This document shows positions 1 through 9,244 of a stretch of DNA of 27,141 nucleotides, in pieces (position 1 is the first letter of the stretch; every line of letters starts with the position of its first letter). The translations under genes were made by a program, and so were the position numbers. The stretch is from Sergeia podlipaevii (taxonomy: Eukaryota > Euglenozoa > Kinetoplastea > Trypanosomatida > Trypanosomatidae): NCBI GenBank assembly GCA_030849805.1, contig JASANZ010001956.1:1-27141 (forward strand), read 5' to 3'. The notes beneath the pieces are model-generated. The model had not been told where the DNA came from, did no database searches, and worked only from the letters and a program-made list of their open reading frames with translations.

Positions 1-1277
1 CATGATTGCGAGGGTCTCGTCTGTGGTGGGGTCTTGTGGGGTGTAAGCGAACTGTTTCCTTGACTGTTATGTCTTGCAGAGAACGGGAGAGCGTGAATCT
101 TCAAGACAAAGGTACAGCGCACAAAGAGGGCAGAAAAGAAAATGGGGGCGGAGGGGGGTTGGTGAAGTGCATTTTGACAAAAAAAAAAACAATGTGCCGA
201 TGTGCATGAAAGATGCGCATTTGATTGTAAGTGACTTCTTGTGCTGTCGTTAGGCTATTTTTTTGTTAAGATAGATAAGAGTTGTTTTTTCAGGATGTTA
301 TCTACCGTAGAATTTTAGAGGTGGACTTGTAGTGTTGAAAAAGGACACTTTTTTGTTCTCTAAAGATATATACACATGCTGATGTTGGTGGTGGGTGCGT
401 GGCCTCTTCTGATAATTGTAAAATGGTGTAGTCTTGTATATTTTTCTGCCCCTCCCTCTCATTTCTGAGTTATGTCTGCGTTGATTGGAGTTGAATCTTC
501 TTCGCATCGCTTTCTGAGTTTTATTTTTCTTGTCCATGCTGGTTCTGAGCGAGCTTGCGGCCTGTATGAGATTGGAGAACCTGAAAACATTAAAGAATGA
601 GAGAATGTGTAATGTATTGATTTCCCGCTTATTTACTACGAAAAACAAAAAAGAAAAAAGTGAGCTTACCGCCGTAATCCGTCCAAAGGCATTGCATGTA
701 CATTGTTGTGGAAAAGTACAAAATATAATTAAACGAACGTAAAAAACAATAATATTGATGAGCTACTGGCACATAAATCTGTATACATATAATCAACTGA
801 GGTATATTCTTCTCCGTTTTGTGCTGCTCTGCATGTTCTGAGTTTCCTGCATTTCTTAGGTTGGGTAGGTTTGTGCGTTGTTGTGTGCACCATAGTTTTT
901 ATTTCGTTATAACATTAATAAGAAGTAATGCAACAAACAAAAATATGTGTGCTTAAAAAAAAAAATTGAAAATGAAGAGCTTAACGTTCGTGTGTTGCTA
1001 CGGGGAATTCAAATATGTATTCGTAGACTCAACAAATTCAAAAGTTTGCCAACAGAAAAAAGTAAGTCTACCGTACAAAAAAAAAAACTGTGCTAAATAT
1101 ATAAACGGATTATACTATTCTCATAGTGGTCTCCATTAAATAAAAATTTGGAGCAATTTATTCCAAAAGAGACAAAAGAGACAATAAATATATATATATA
1201 TAGAGAGAGAGAGAGATTGTGGTACTTTAAAGAGTATACATGAGTTGCTGTTTTTTTTTAATTTATGCATTCTTTCC
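1..1277. other. AT-rich intergenic region, no gene recognised
   Basis: This stretch lies downstream of the amastin relic. It holds A/T runs, a (TA)n(GA)n microsatellite near 1189-1215 and a G-rich patch near 140-165. Open frames here are short, mostly lack an ATG near their start and show low-complexity composition. I find no motif of a known family on either strand. It is probably 3' flanking sequence plus the spacer before a gene outside the window. Confidence 0.6.
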
Positions 1278-1850
1278 TTAGCCGCAACAGCAAGAAGCGA
1301 ACAGGAGGAAAATACCAATGAAGTTTAAGACACCATCCGGTGGTATACAGGACAAAACCAACTCCGTACTTGTAGGTGTCCTTCAGCTTTTTACAGGTGG
1401 AAATTCCCTCCTGGCCACGTCGATTGTAATAGGAGTCAACCATCCAGAAGGATACAAACCCAGCAGTAGCAACGCCAAGTATGTTTTTTTATACAACGAA
1501 CAGTCAGTGGATGCAGTGGCAGTGGCACCAGCATCACTGAGTAAATTAAATGAGTGGCGCCACACCCGTATATCCAACTATAGCTATAGTGGTGAAGGCT
1601 TCAGCAGCACGAAAGCAGCCGCAACGAGAAGTATAAGTAGTGAAAAACTCATTGCTGTTCATCGTCAGTGAAGTGCTGTAGCACCTGATCTTCCACGCCC
1701 ACATGGTAAGGCAGAGGCTGTTGCCAAATATATATCTTCATTTTTGTATCTGAGCTTGTCGATGGGTGTGCCGATCAGCATAAATAGCTGAGTACGCAAC
1801 TGAACAAAGGCAAACACCCTGCAAAGTATCTTGGTTTTGCTATTCTGTGT
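1278..1850 (-). pseudogene. Decayed amastin gene (pseudogene)
   Basis: Amastins are four-span surface glycoproteins of trypanosomatids, about 180-200 residues long, often next to tuzin genes. Minus-strand translation gives the amastin landmarks in order. First is a hydrophobic helix ending in GTPIDKLR (about 1817-1747). Next is the signature CLTMWAWKIRC at 1713-1681, which fits the family pattern C-x-[ST]-x-[WF]-G-x-K-x-D-C except G to A and D to R. CFRAAEAF opens the second helix near 1620. A third helix with FVSFWMVDSYY starts at about 1482, and a last helix with YKYGVGFVLY and GWCL runs to a TAA at 1280-1278. These pieces do not share one frame: the frame changes between 1747 and 1719 and again near 1320. 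Four in-frame stops lie between about 1548 and 1490. No ATG opens the first segment. The length fits a full gene, so this is an old intact copy now broken. The plus-strand ORF over it is only its shadow. Confidence 0.85.
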
Positions 1851-2688
1851 ATGATGTGTCTTGTGGCTGGTTCGTAAATTCCCTATGTATCAAATTTTAC
1901 TTCATATATATATATATCTTGATGTTCTATTTCAAAAAAAAAAAAAGCAAATGTGTTGAGCAGTAAATTTTCAAGATTTCTTGGATATGTTTTTTTTCTT
2001 TTTCTCTTGCGCGTACAAGAAAAAAAAATAGCAATAATAATAAGAAAAAGAAGATGCACAAAGTCAATGTGATACTGTAAATGGAGAGAGAAAATAAAAA
2101 AGAGGGAGAGAGAGAGAGAGAGAAAAAAGAAAAGAAAAGAGAAAGCAGATCTGTGTCAGTGCATTGAGGATGCACAGCATGGAGTATTTAGACAGGTGTA
2201 GGTTGCATTAAAAGGAAAAAAGAAATGATGATAAGAACTCCAATAGGGCTTGTGCACAACTAAAATACTGATTGATTCTATCTTAGCTTTAAAAAAAAAA
2301 AGTATAAACAGGGTTCCACTGTCTCTGATGTTGTTGTCTCCATTTTTCTTTTGTGCGTGTGCATACGATGTTCTTGAAGACACGTGCAAAGCAGAAGCAT
2401 TTTGGCCTAATCTGCTTTCTCTTTTTATCGATATATAAACACCATGTATACATGTTTGATTTTACTTTCTTTTCTTTTGATGGCTTTCTTAAGGATACAC
2501 TGCACTACAGAAGAAAGAGAAGCGATCCAGCTCCCATGTGGAGAGAGAGAGAAGAGGAAGAAGCCGTGGAGTTGGGAGCAAACGAAAAGGACAGAAGGGG
2601 CAGTGTGTCACTCCCCCCCCCCTTTTCCCCTGCTCAGCTCTTAGGTCAGATAGACACACACGCAAAGACACATATTATATATCCAATC
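1851..2688. other. Spacer between tuzin A and the amastin relic
   Basis: This is probably the 3' untranslated region of tuzin A followed by the old 5' region of the amastin gene. It has long purine runs on the plus strand (pyrimidine on the coding strand), poly(A/T) runs and a short (TA)n near 1903-1917. No coding potential is seen on the minus strand. Confidence 0.6.
2075..2150 (-). promoter_or_regulatory. Polypyrimidine tract and splice-acceptor AG upstream of the amastin relic
   Basis: On the minus strand a long CT-rich tract (about 2150-2084) ends in an AG at 2076-2075. This is the usual layout of a trans-splice acceptor. It lies about 225 bases before the first amastin segment and suggests that the processing signal outlived the coding sequence. 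Transcript data were not available, so use of the site is inferred. Confidence 0.45.
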
Positions 2689-4746
2689 CTAAATGATGCA
2701 ACTGCGTGCCGCTGTATGGAGCAGCTTGCTCCTGAACAGCCAAGCATCCCTTACGGGATCATACAGCACAATATCTCTAAGCGCGGAGTTCCGCAAGCTA
2801 GTCGCATCCACGCCGGCGTGTTGCCCATCCTCGTAAGGAAAAGCCGCAAGCTGCCGAAGAGCCACACGCAGATGATAATTACTCACACACGCGCTCTGTA
2901 CGTGACGCATCGCCTTCACCAACTTTTGATTTGTGTATTCTGCAGGGGAAACGCGTCTCTGATGTACCACAGCAAAGAGTTCATCCAGGTCATTGCTGTT
3001 GGTACCAACCACCTCGATAAAGTGTGCGAGGCTAACTGGATCGATAGAGTGCTGTGTGTACTCGTATGCCTGACCAACATTAAATATCGGCACAGTGTAG
3101 AAGTCAAGACGCGGCAGCGATGTGTTCGCCATGGTAAGGGACTCTAATGGGACCTCTGCAACAAGATGACACACACGATGGTCGCACGCGAGCGTGATAG
3201 ACTCATTGTAGATTCGCCTCAAGTCATTGCCTTCTCGAAGCTTGAGAACCAGTAGTGGGGTCTTGCCATTTGCCTTTCTAGACAGCTGGCACGCCTCAGC
3301 AACAAAGTCCAGCAAGTCACCGCAGACATCCACGTTTTGCACACCAAGAGCCTTCACAATACTGCGCGTGGTGTCCTCGGAGCCGTGAATGTCAACGAAC
3401 ACGGCCTCCATTCCCTCCTCGCGCACCGCAGCTCGGCAAACTGTGCTCTTGCCACATCCAAAGAAGCCTGTTAAAACTACAATACGAGGATGAGCAGTGT
3501 CAAGTCGATGCAACACTTGCCGCACTGCGTTCACCTCGCGATCCCTCTTGACAAAAGTACGCTCGTGTAGGAGCAGCACCTGCGACGCGCTATCAGAGTG
3601 GCCTGGATGACGCTTTTGCTTGTGTGCTAGGGTCTTCACTGCCAATGACAACTGGAACTTGCGTTGCTGGCGGCGGTAGTTTTTGACATTCCACGCAAAC
3701 GCAATAGCAATACCAAGGAACGCCATGGAGGCGCTCACGACACCGCTGTACTTCGTCAGGCGATACCGAAAGTCACGCTCCTTCACCCGCTCTTTTAGCA
3801 GTTGTCGCATCTGGCGGTGATGATCGCGTTGCCACTCTGACTTATCCAGTACGCTCATGCGCACGCTCTTTGGAATGAAAGTCATGCAGTGAACATCGGC
3901 GGCTTCAAGAAGATAGAGTTTGTCAACTCGCCACCCTCGCTGGAAGAGCACACATGCCATGCTCTCCTGGTCCACACGTCGCACCACGCCTGCACTACGA
4001 ATCCACTCCACTACATCTAAATAGGCGCTGTCGTTGACGTACTTAGCGCGTCCTTCCGACATGCAAATCATCTCCGGCGGTACGGCGATATCAAAACTGT
4101 TATTGTCAAGGAGAATGCCCAGAGTACCGTTTCCGTTGACACGCACGGCAATGCCACCGGAAACAACGCCGTCGTGCTCCTCGTCCTTGCCGTACTCGAC
4201 GTATACACGTGACCCAACCTCCACAACTGGGGAAAAAAAAATGTGCTGAAGGTGAACTGCGTAGACAGATCCCGCGATCTTCGCCGCCACCGAGCCTGAC
4301 GCGATAGACGTGACGCCTGAGCTTGGGCCATTCTCAAAAAAAGCGTTCACGCGTAGGTTGTTTAGATTTGATGGGGTGATGCTAACTGGCCGAACGCGCG
4401 CGCCACCATTCCCGTTGCTGCCGCTACTAATGCTTTTGTTGGTGGTGCTAGTGCCGCCGCCATTGCCAGTAGCATCTGTGGAGTTACCTCCAGCCTCAGG
4501 CGTGATCAAAGTCGCCGCTGCTGTCGGTGTTGGTGTAGGTGTTGCAGCAGAGAGCTCAATCCTCTCGCCGGTTTTCTGGGCAGAAGACAGCTTCACCTCT
4601 TCACTGGCTGCATCCGCTCCTCCTTCTGCCTCGCCATTCTCGTCGCTGAATTTTGACTTTGCAGTGGCGAGTGAGCCAATACTGGTGGCGTTTGCTGCTG
4701 CTGCCGCGGTGGTTCCTAAAAAAACGCGGGTGCGAAGATACAGCAT
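2689..4746 (-). CDS. Tuzin-family P-loop protein, copy A (685 aa)
   Basis: Last copy of the four-gene tuzin array. Tuzins are trypanosomatid proteins of unknown biochemical role, best known as neighbours of amastin genes. The ATG at 4746 gives MLYLRTRVFLG followed by Ala/Ser/Thr, a plausible mitochondrial presequence. Residues 35-120 are low complexity (Thr/Gly/Asn). Residues 150-230 form a beta-rich, SH3/Tudor-like segment with VEVGSRVYVEYG and VNGNGTLGILLDN. A helical block with RGWRVDKLYLLE and EWQRDHH precedes one membrane span (about 334-352) flanked by basic residues. The NTPase domain has the P-loop GFFGCGKST (427-435), a conserved LKLREG (501-506), VPLESLTMANTSLPRLDFY (532-550) and VGTNSNDLDEL (580-590). 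No acidic Walker B pair is evident after the LLVLKL strand. A decayed amastin lies about 840 bases downstream. A 68-bp block nearly matches copy B. Confidence 0.87.
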   Translation of the reverse strand: MLYLRTRVFLGTTAAAAANATSIGSLATAKSKFSDENGEAEGGADAASEEVKLSSAQKTGERIELSAATPTPTPTAAATLITPEAGGNSTDATGNGGGTSTTNKSISSGSNGNGGARVRPVSITPSNLNNLRVNAFFENGPSSGVTSIASGSVAAKIAGSVYAVHLQHIFFSPVVEVGSRVYVEYGKDEEHDGVVSGGIAVRVNGNGTLGILLDNNSFDIAVPPEMICMSEGRAKYVNDSAYLDVVEWIRSAGVVRRVDQESMACVLFQRGWRVDKLYLLEAADVHCMTFIPKSVRMSVLDKSEWQRDHHRQMRQLLKERVKERDFRYRLTKYSGVVSASMAFLGIAIAFAWNVKNYRRQQRKFQLSLAVKTLAHKQKRHPGHSDSASQVLLLHERTFVKRDREVNAVRQVLHRLDTAHPRIVVLTGFFGCGKSTVCRAAVREEGMEAVFVDIHGSEDTTRSIVKALGVQNVDVCGDLLDFVAEACQLSRKANGKTPLLVLKLREGNDLRRIYNESITLACDHRVCHLVAEVPLESLTMANTSLPRLDFYTVPIFNVGQAYEYTQHSIDPVSLAHFIEVVGTNSNDLDELFAVVHQRRVSPAEYTNQKLVKAMRHVQSACVSNYHLRVALRQLAAFPYEDGQHAGVDATSLRNSALRDIVLYDPVRDAWLFRSKLLHTAARSCII

Positions 4747-4956
4747 GGAAAGTCAAACAACAATAGCAATGATGATGATCCAAAGGACAGCTATGGCACC
4801 TAGCTGCTATCTTGTGTATACACCTGTTATCCCCCCTCCTGGAGCTCTTGAGACAAGTGCAACGTACTTACTACTTCCTCTGTTCCCCTTTTTCTCTCTC
4901 TCTCTCTATGTGTGTGTGTGTGTGCAATTTTTCTTTCCTTTTTGTTTCTCCGTTAG

Positions 4957-4990
<34 letters not shown>

Positions 4991-5998
4991 AAACTTCCTT
5001 TTCTTTCCTCTTTTTTGATTTACTCTTTTTTTTTTTTTAACAGCAAGAAAGTTGCTCGATAAATGAATGGATGCGATTGAGTGAAACGAAGGAAAAAAAA
5101 GGGGGGGTGAAGGAGGCGTGGTGTAAATCCTTGTGCTCGTCTTGCTAAACGGTACTACTCAACAACAACAACAAAATCAAAAAATAAAAACAAATCTTCC
5201 TTCTCTCTCCGTCTCTCTTCCACTTTGTAGATAGGATCAAATTAATTAGCCCAAAAAAAAGGGTAACAATAATGAGGAAAAAAAAAAATCAAATGTAACA
5301 AGATAAAATAATAAAAAAGGAGGCAATGCAAGTACAAGGAACCTGTTCTGTGTGTATATGCATTCGAGAAGGCGATCCCTAAGTTGGCACGTGTGACCTG
5401 TATGTCAATAGTGTCAGCTGCTATATAGAAATTACATTCAGTAGAAGCACCACAAGATTTTTTTTTTCAAGACACAGAGAATCAGAGAAAAGAAAAAAAA
5501 AAAAGATAGATAAGTGGCAAGGTGGCAATTGCGCAAGTCAAATATTTCTTAAGAAAGATGGTTTAAGGAAGGCATTTGAGTTAACCATCATACTCCTTCA
5601 ACCTCGCGAAGATAGGGAGATATACATCAATTTGTGAGAGACAATAAGGAATAAATCCCTACTTGTTCGTTCGTTTGCTTTTTTTTTTCCTTTTGAAATG
5701 ATAAAACATTTTGATGTTCCTATGCAAAGGCCACTTACGGGTGGCAACGGAAGCAAATTTGTTGCAGGAGACAACGCTGTTAGCGTCGCTCATCCATGAC
5801 TTTGTTATTTCTCTCTTTTCTTTCCTTTTTCTTCTTCTGCTATTCACTTCGCACTGAAAAGCACCCACCCGCGCGCTTAGAACGCACATACACATGCGCG
5901 CACGTACTGGTTCATTCCGTATTGCAATTTTCCATCACAACACGCAGGATTGGTCCCCCCCCCCTCCCCCTTTAGCTTACAAGCGCATGCATCACTGT
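4747..5998. other. Spacer between tuzin B and tuzin A
   Basis: No gene is supported. It contains the 3' region of tuzin B and the 5' region of tuzin A. On the coding strand a C/T-rich tract (about 5112-5085) followed by AG at 5056-5055 could be the splice acceptor for copy A, leaving a leader of roughly 310 bases. Poly(A/T) runs and a compound microsatellite are also present. I looked for an amastin between the two tuzins and found no trace. Confidence 0.55.
4893..4987. repeat. Compound microsatellite (CT)n-(TG)n ... (TA)n
   Basis: On the plus strand a CT run (about 4893-4907) passes directly into a TG run (4909-4924). A pyrimidine-rich gap then leads to a TA run of about 28 bases (4960-4987). 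It lies 150-240 bases 5' of the tuzin A start. Related CT-to-TA runs occur in the two other tuzin spacers. Confidence 0.9.
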
Positions 5999-7861
5999 TT
6001 ATTCAACTTTTGGTTTTGCCTCCGGGATGCGCCGAAGGCATCTAGCTGCAGTGTAAAGCACTTGATTATTAAACAGCCATGCATCCTGCACCGGATTGTA
6101 CATGACGATACCACGCAGAGCAGGGCTATGAAGGTAGTACTCATCCACCCCCTCGTGCTGCCCATCCTCGTAGGGGAAGTCTGCGAGGCGCTGCACAGCC
6201 GCTTCCAAGTCAGGATTCCCCATCCACGCCGCCTGCAACTGTCGCATCGCCTTCAGAAGCTTCTGGCTCGTGTACTCTGTTGGGGAAACCTGCCGTTGAT
6301 GTACCGCAGCAAAGAGCTCATCAAGATCATTGCTGTTGGTGCCGACGGTATCAAGAAAGAGCTCCATGTCCAGTGGATCAATGCGGTGTTGTGTGTACTC
6401 GTACGCCTGAACGCGGCTAAAGTTAGGCACAGTGTAGAAGTCAAGACGCGGCAGTGACGTGTTCGCCATGGTAAGAGACTCTAATGGGACCTCGATAACA
6501 AGGTGGCACATGCGCCGGTCACAGGCAAGTGTAACGGCCTCGTTGTAAACGCGAGTGAGGTTGTCGCCTTCGCGAAGCTTCAGCACAAAAATAGGTGTCT
6601 GGCCGTCGCCCATCACCTGTGAGGCCTGGCAGCAAGCGTCAGAAATAAAGTCAAGCGGATCACCGCAGGAATCGACATAGGGCACACCGAGGGCCTTGAT
6701 GATGCTCCTCAGCGTGTCCTCCTTATTCCTCACGTCCACAAAGACGGCGGGTAGGTTCTCCTTTTCAATCGCTGTGCGGCACAGGGAGCTCTTACCACAG
6801 CCAAAGTAGCCGGTGATGACGACGATGCGAGGGTGCGCGGTGTCAAGCTGGCGAAACACCTGTCGCAGCCACTTCTCCTCGGAGCCACGCGTTACCTTCT
6901 TACTCTTTCCCGCCGGCAGAGGTCTCTTCTGTGTCTTTTTGCTGAGTGCCTGGACCGCAAACCCCATCTGGTAGGACCGCTGCTGCTTGAGGTAGTTCTT
7001 GTAGTTCCAGCCAAAGAGAGAGCTAGCGCCAACAAAGGCAACAGAAGCAGAGATGATGCCAGCGTACTTTGAAAAGAGGTAGCGCTTATCCTTCTCTTTG
7101 ATGCGCTCCTTGTAGATGCTACGCATTTGTCGATGGTGGTCGCGCTGCCACTCCGCTTTCTCTAAAATCGACATGCGAGCGCTCTTTGTGAGGTGTGTCA
7201 TCTGCTGTACATCAGGAGTCTCCAGGAGATAAAGCCGGTCCGCTCGCCATCCACGATGGTAGAGAACACAAGCAGTACTGTGCTGATCCTCCACCGACTG
7301 CACACCGGCCGACTTGAGCCACTCCATGACATCACGAAAGTGGTCCAATCCAAGGAACTTGCAGCGGCCCTCGCTAATTGCAATTTTGTCCTGTGGCACC
7401 GCAAGATCGAGTTTGTTGTTATCCAGGAGCACCCCAAACGTGCCGTTGGCATTCACTTTAATGACCAGAGCGCCAATCAAAAAGCCGTCATCAGCGCTGT
7501 CCTTCTCGTAGGCGATGTACACCCTTGCACCCACTTCTACGGGAGAAGTGAGATAGCTATCTCGAAAGTCTACAGCAAACACTGTGTCTGAGAGCTGAGC
7601 AATTACGCTGCCAATAGACACTACCTGATCCGTTGTACTGGATGTGGAACTTGTGTTGCGAGGGTCTGTAGAAGACATGTAAGTGGCAATACGGAGCGCT
7701 TTGAAGCCTGGCTGTGTAAACTGTTGCTTCTTGTTGGGCTGCGTGGATGATGATGACGTCGTAGAACCGCCGGTGGCTTCCGCTTCGGAGGCGGTCGCCG
7801 CACCAACTGTGGCCATGATAGTGGTGGCAGACGTCAAGAATCGAGCGGATTTGCTGAACAT
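5999..7861 (-). CDS. Tuzin-family P-loop protein, copy B (620 aa)
   Basis: Third tuzin in transcription order. The frame is open upstream to 7990, but that extension begins at TTG and encodes a Leu/Ser-rich translation of the pyrimidine tract. The first ATG, at 7861, is the likely start. It gives MFSKSARFLTSATT, a basic, hydroxylated presequence-like N-terminus, and a second in-frame ATG follows at residue 16. The beta-rich segment has VEVGARVYIAYEK and VNANGTFGVLLDN. RGWRADRLYLLE and EWQRDHHRQMR precede the single span (about 266-285). The P-loop GYFGCGKSS lies at 351-359, followed by VLKLREGDN, VPLESLTMANTSLPRLDFY and VGTNSNDLDEL. The C-terminal domain ends in YNPVQDAWLFNNQVLYTAAR, matching the ends of the other copies. 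It is the closest relative of copy A in the NTPase core. The linker from membrane span to P-loop is shorter than in A. Confidence 0.87.
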   Translation of the reverse strand: MFSKSARFLTSATTIMATVGAATASEAEATGGSTTSSSSTQPNKKQQFTQPGFKALRIATYMSSTDPRNTSSTSSTTDQVVSIGSVIAQLSDTVFAVDFRDSYLTSPVEVGARVYIAYEKDSADDGFLIGALVIKVNANGTFGVLLDNNKLDLAVPQDKIAISEGRCKFLGLDHFRDVMEWLKSAGVQSVEDQHSTACVLYHRGWRADRLYLLETPDVQQMTHLTKSARMSILEKAEWQRDHHRQMRSIYKERIKEKDKRYLFSKYAGIISASVAFVGASSLFGWNYKNYLKQQRSYQMGFAVQALSKKTQKRPLPAGKSKKVTRGSEEKWLRQVFRQLDTAHPRIVVITGYFGCGKSSLCRTAIEKENLPAVFVDVRNKEDTLRSIIKALGVPYVDSCGDPLDFISDACCQASQVMGDGQTPIFVLKLREGDNLTRVYNEAVTLACDRRMCHLVIEVPLESLTMANTSLPRLDFYTVPNFSRVQAYEYTQHRIDPLDMELFLDTVGTNSNDLDELFAAVHQRQVSPTEYTSQKLLKAMRQLQAAWMGNPDLEAAVQRLADFPYEDGQHEGVDEYYLHSPALRGIVMYNPVQDAWLFNNQVLYTAARCLRRIPEAKPKVE

Positions 7862-7976
7862 TGACAACAACAACAACAATAAGAAAAAAAGAGAAAGAGA
7901 TGAGTACTTCCTTGTGATCAGTAGTGCTTGATTGTGTAAATGTACTTTGTACAAAAAGAAAGAAGGGGGGAGAAAA
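7854..7976 (-). promoter_or_regulatory. Two polypyrimidine tracts 5' of tuzin B
   Basis: The distal tract (about 7976-7953, coding strand) is followed by AG at 7946-7945, which would leave a leader of about 83 bases. The proximal tract (about 7899-7880) runs up to the ATG with no AG in between. Its first downstream AG is at 7855-7854, inside codon 3. Use of the proximal site would remove the first ATG. Both sites are inferred from sequence only. Confidence 0.45.
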
Positions 7977-8790
7977 GTGTAAAACAGCAAAGAAATGGAT
8001 TGCTAACTAGTTCTGTTTCTTCTCTATCCTCTCTTGTGCCCCTTTCGCTTCTCTTCACTACGTAGCTACCCTGCTGATAAATGTTGCAGAGTACGTGAAT
8101 GCACTGTTTGACAATGATATAGTACTGCTATGTTGAAAAATATCTTTAAAAAAATATATTTTATATATATATGTATGAAGCTTCGTGTGTGACTTCAGTA
8201 TAAATATATATATGCGGACACACACGTATGCGCTTTGATAGAAAGTGTTCACACTATAATATGGTGTGCACGGAAGGGAAAATGAAAAAAAGTGTCCTTG
8301 AGCAGCAGCACACGCACGAAGACCTACCCGGAGAAGGCTCAAGTGCCTGTTGTTTCTTTCTTTTGTATATTTCGTACTTTAAAAACTCAGCAGTTCGTTG
8401 CGCCGCAGCTTTCTTTCCCTCCTCCCCCCCGTAATCACACTTGTTCTTCTTTTTTAAGATGGGGCAAATGTGAATAAACCTACTCAAGTGTGAAACAACC
8501 CAACTAGTGAGAGATAATAATAAAAATAATAATAATAATGAGAAAAGGTTGAAAGAAAAAAAAAATGCATATCAAAGCAGAAAAGAGAAAAAAAAAAGCC
8601 CTGTGTGGCGCAAAAGTCAAAAAGCAACCGTATCCAAATGCACCTCTCCTTCTATTTTTTTTTTTTGCAACTGTTCTTTATGATTGCTTCATCTTCTGTA
8701 TGTGTACGCATCACACAACTACATATGGATTCCAACACATCTACCATAAGTTTAGACAGCACAAAATCTTATATGCTTTCGTGGATTCCA

Positions 8791-8845
8791 TTTTGTGTGT
8801 GTGTGTGTGTGTCCTCTGCACAGACACACACACACACACACAAAA
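8791..8845. repeat. Perfect 22-bp inverted repeat, TTTT(GT)9 / (AC)9AAAA
   Basis: The left arm at 8791-8812 is four T followed by nine GT units. The right arm at 8824-8845 is nine AC units followed by four A, its exact reverse complement. The loop at 8813-8823 is 11 bases. In the tuzin C transcript this would lie about 400 bases past the stop, so it could form a long hairpin in RNA. Confidence 0.9.
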
Positions 8846-8957
8846 AAAAAAAAGTACGGTACCTTTTCCCGACGTATGCCTTGCTGTTACTGCCGCTGTC
8901 GCCGATATCGTCGTTATTGATTGGATCTTTTGATGGGCATCGAGAGAAAGGTTGTCC

Positions 8958-8958
<1 letters not shown>

Positions 8959-8998
<40 letters not shown>
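8959..8998. repeat. Compound (TC)n(TA)n microsatellite
   Basis: About ten TC units (8959-8978) pass directly into about ten TA units (8979-8998). It lies 250-285 bases 3' of the tuzin C stop, nearly the same place as the matching repeat 3' of tuzin D. Confidence 0.9.
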
Positions 8999-9244
8999 TA
9001 AAGGAACCTTCTCGCTTCCTTTCTTACAATGTACTCCTTTCATTTATTTTTTTTCCTCCCCATTCATTTTCTTTTCATGCCCCTAGACGCACCACACACT
9101 TGTGGCAACGGCACCTGGATGTAATGCCGCACGTCGCAATAACAATAAGAATGACTCTTCCATTTTGTTGTTGCTGGTGATGTATGTACGTATGCTTTTG
9201 GACTCCACTTCTTCATTGTTGATGTGGCCGATTATTCTTCACTT

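Larger units (their letters stand above)
7862..9244. other. Spacer between tuzin C and tuzin B
   Basis: No gene is supported over about 1.4 kb. The region holds AT-rich stretches (8140-8215), an AAT-repeat patch near 8515-8540, a perfect GT/AC hairpin and a CT-TA microsatellite. ORFs on both strands here are low complexity and match no family I know. I found no amastin remnant. Confidence 0.55.

Noticed and set aside
1318..1671. 117-codon plus-strand ORF with an ATG
   Set aside because: It lies exactly antisense to the amastin relic, whose family motifs are on the minus strand. Its product matches nothing and it has no splice signal.
1865..1885. GGTTCG-like sequence resembling a tRNA T-loop/B box
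   Set aside because: No acceptor stem, anticodon arm or A box can be built around it on either strand.
2353..3147. 264-codon plus-strand ORF
   Set aside because: Its second half is the antisense shadow of tuzin A, and similar shadow peptides recur opposite tuzin B and more weakly opposite C. The first half is low-complexity spacer.
4310..5062. 250-codon plus-strand ORF opposite the tuzin A N-terminus
   Set aside because: Its Pro/Ala/Val-rich product is the shadow of the low-complexity tuzin N-terminus and then reads through microsatellites.
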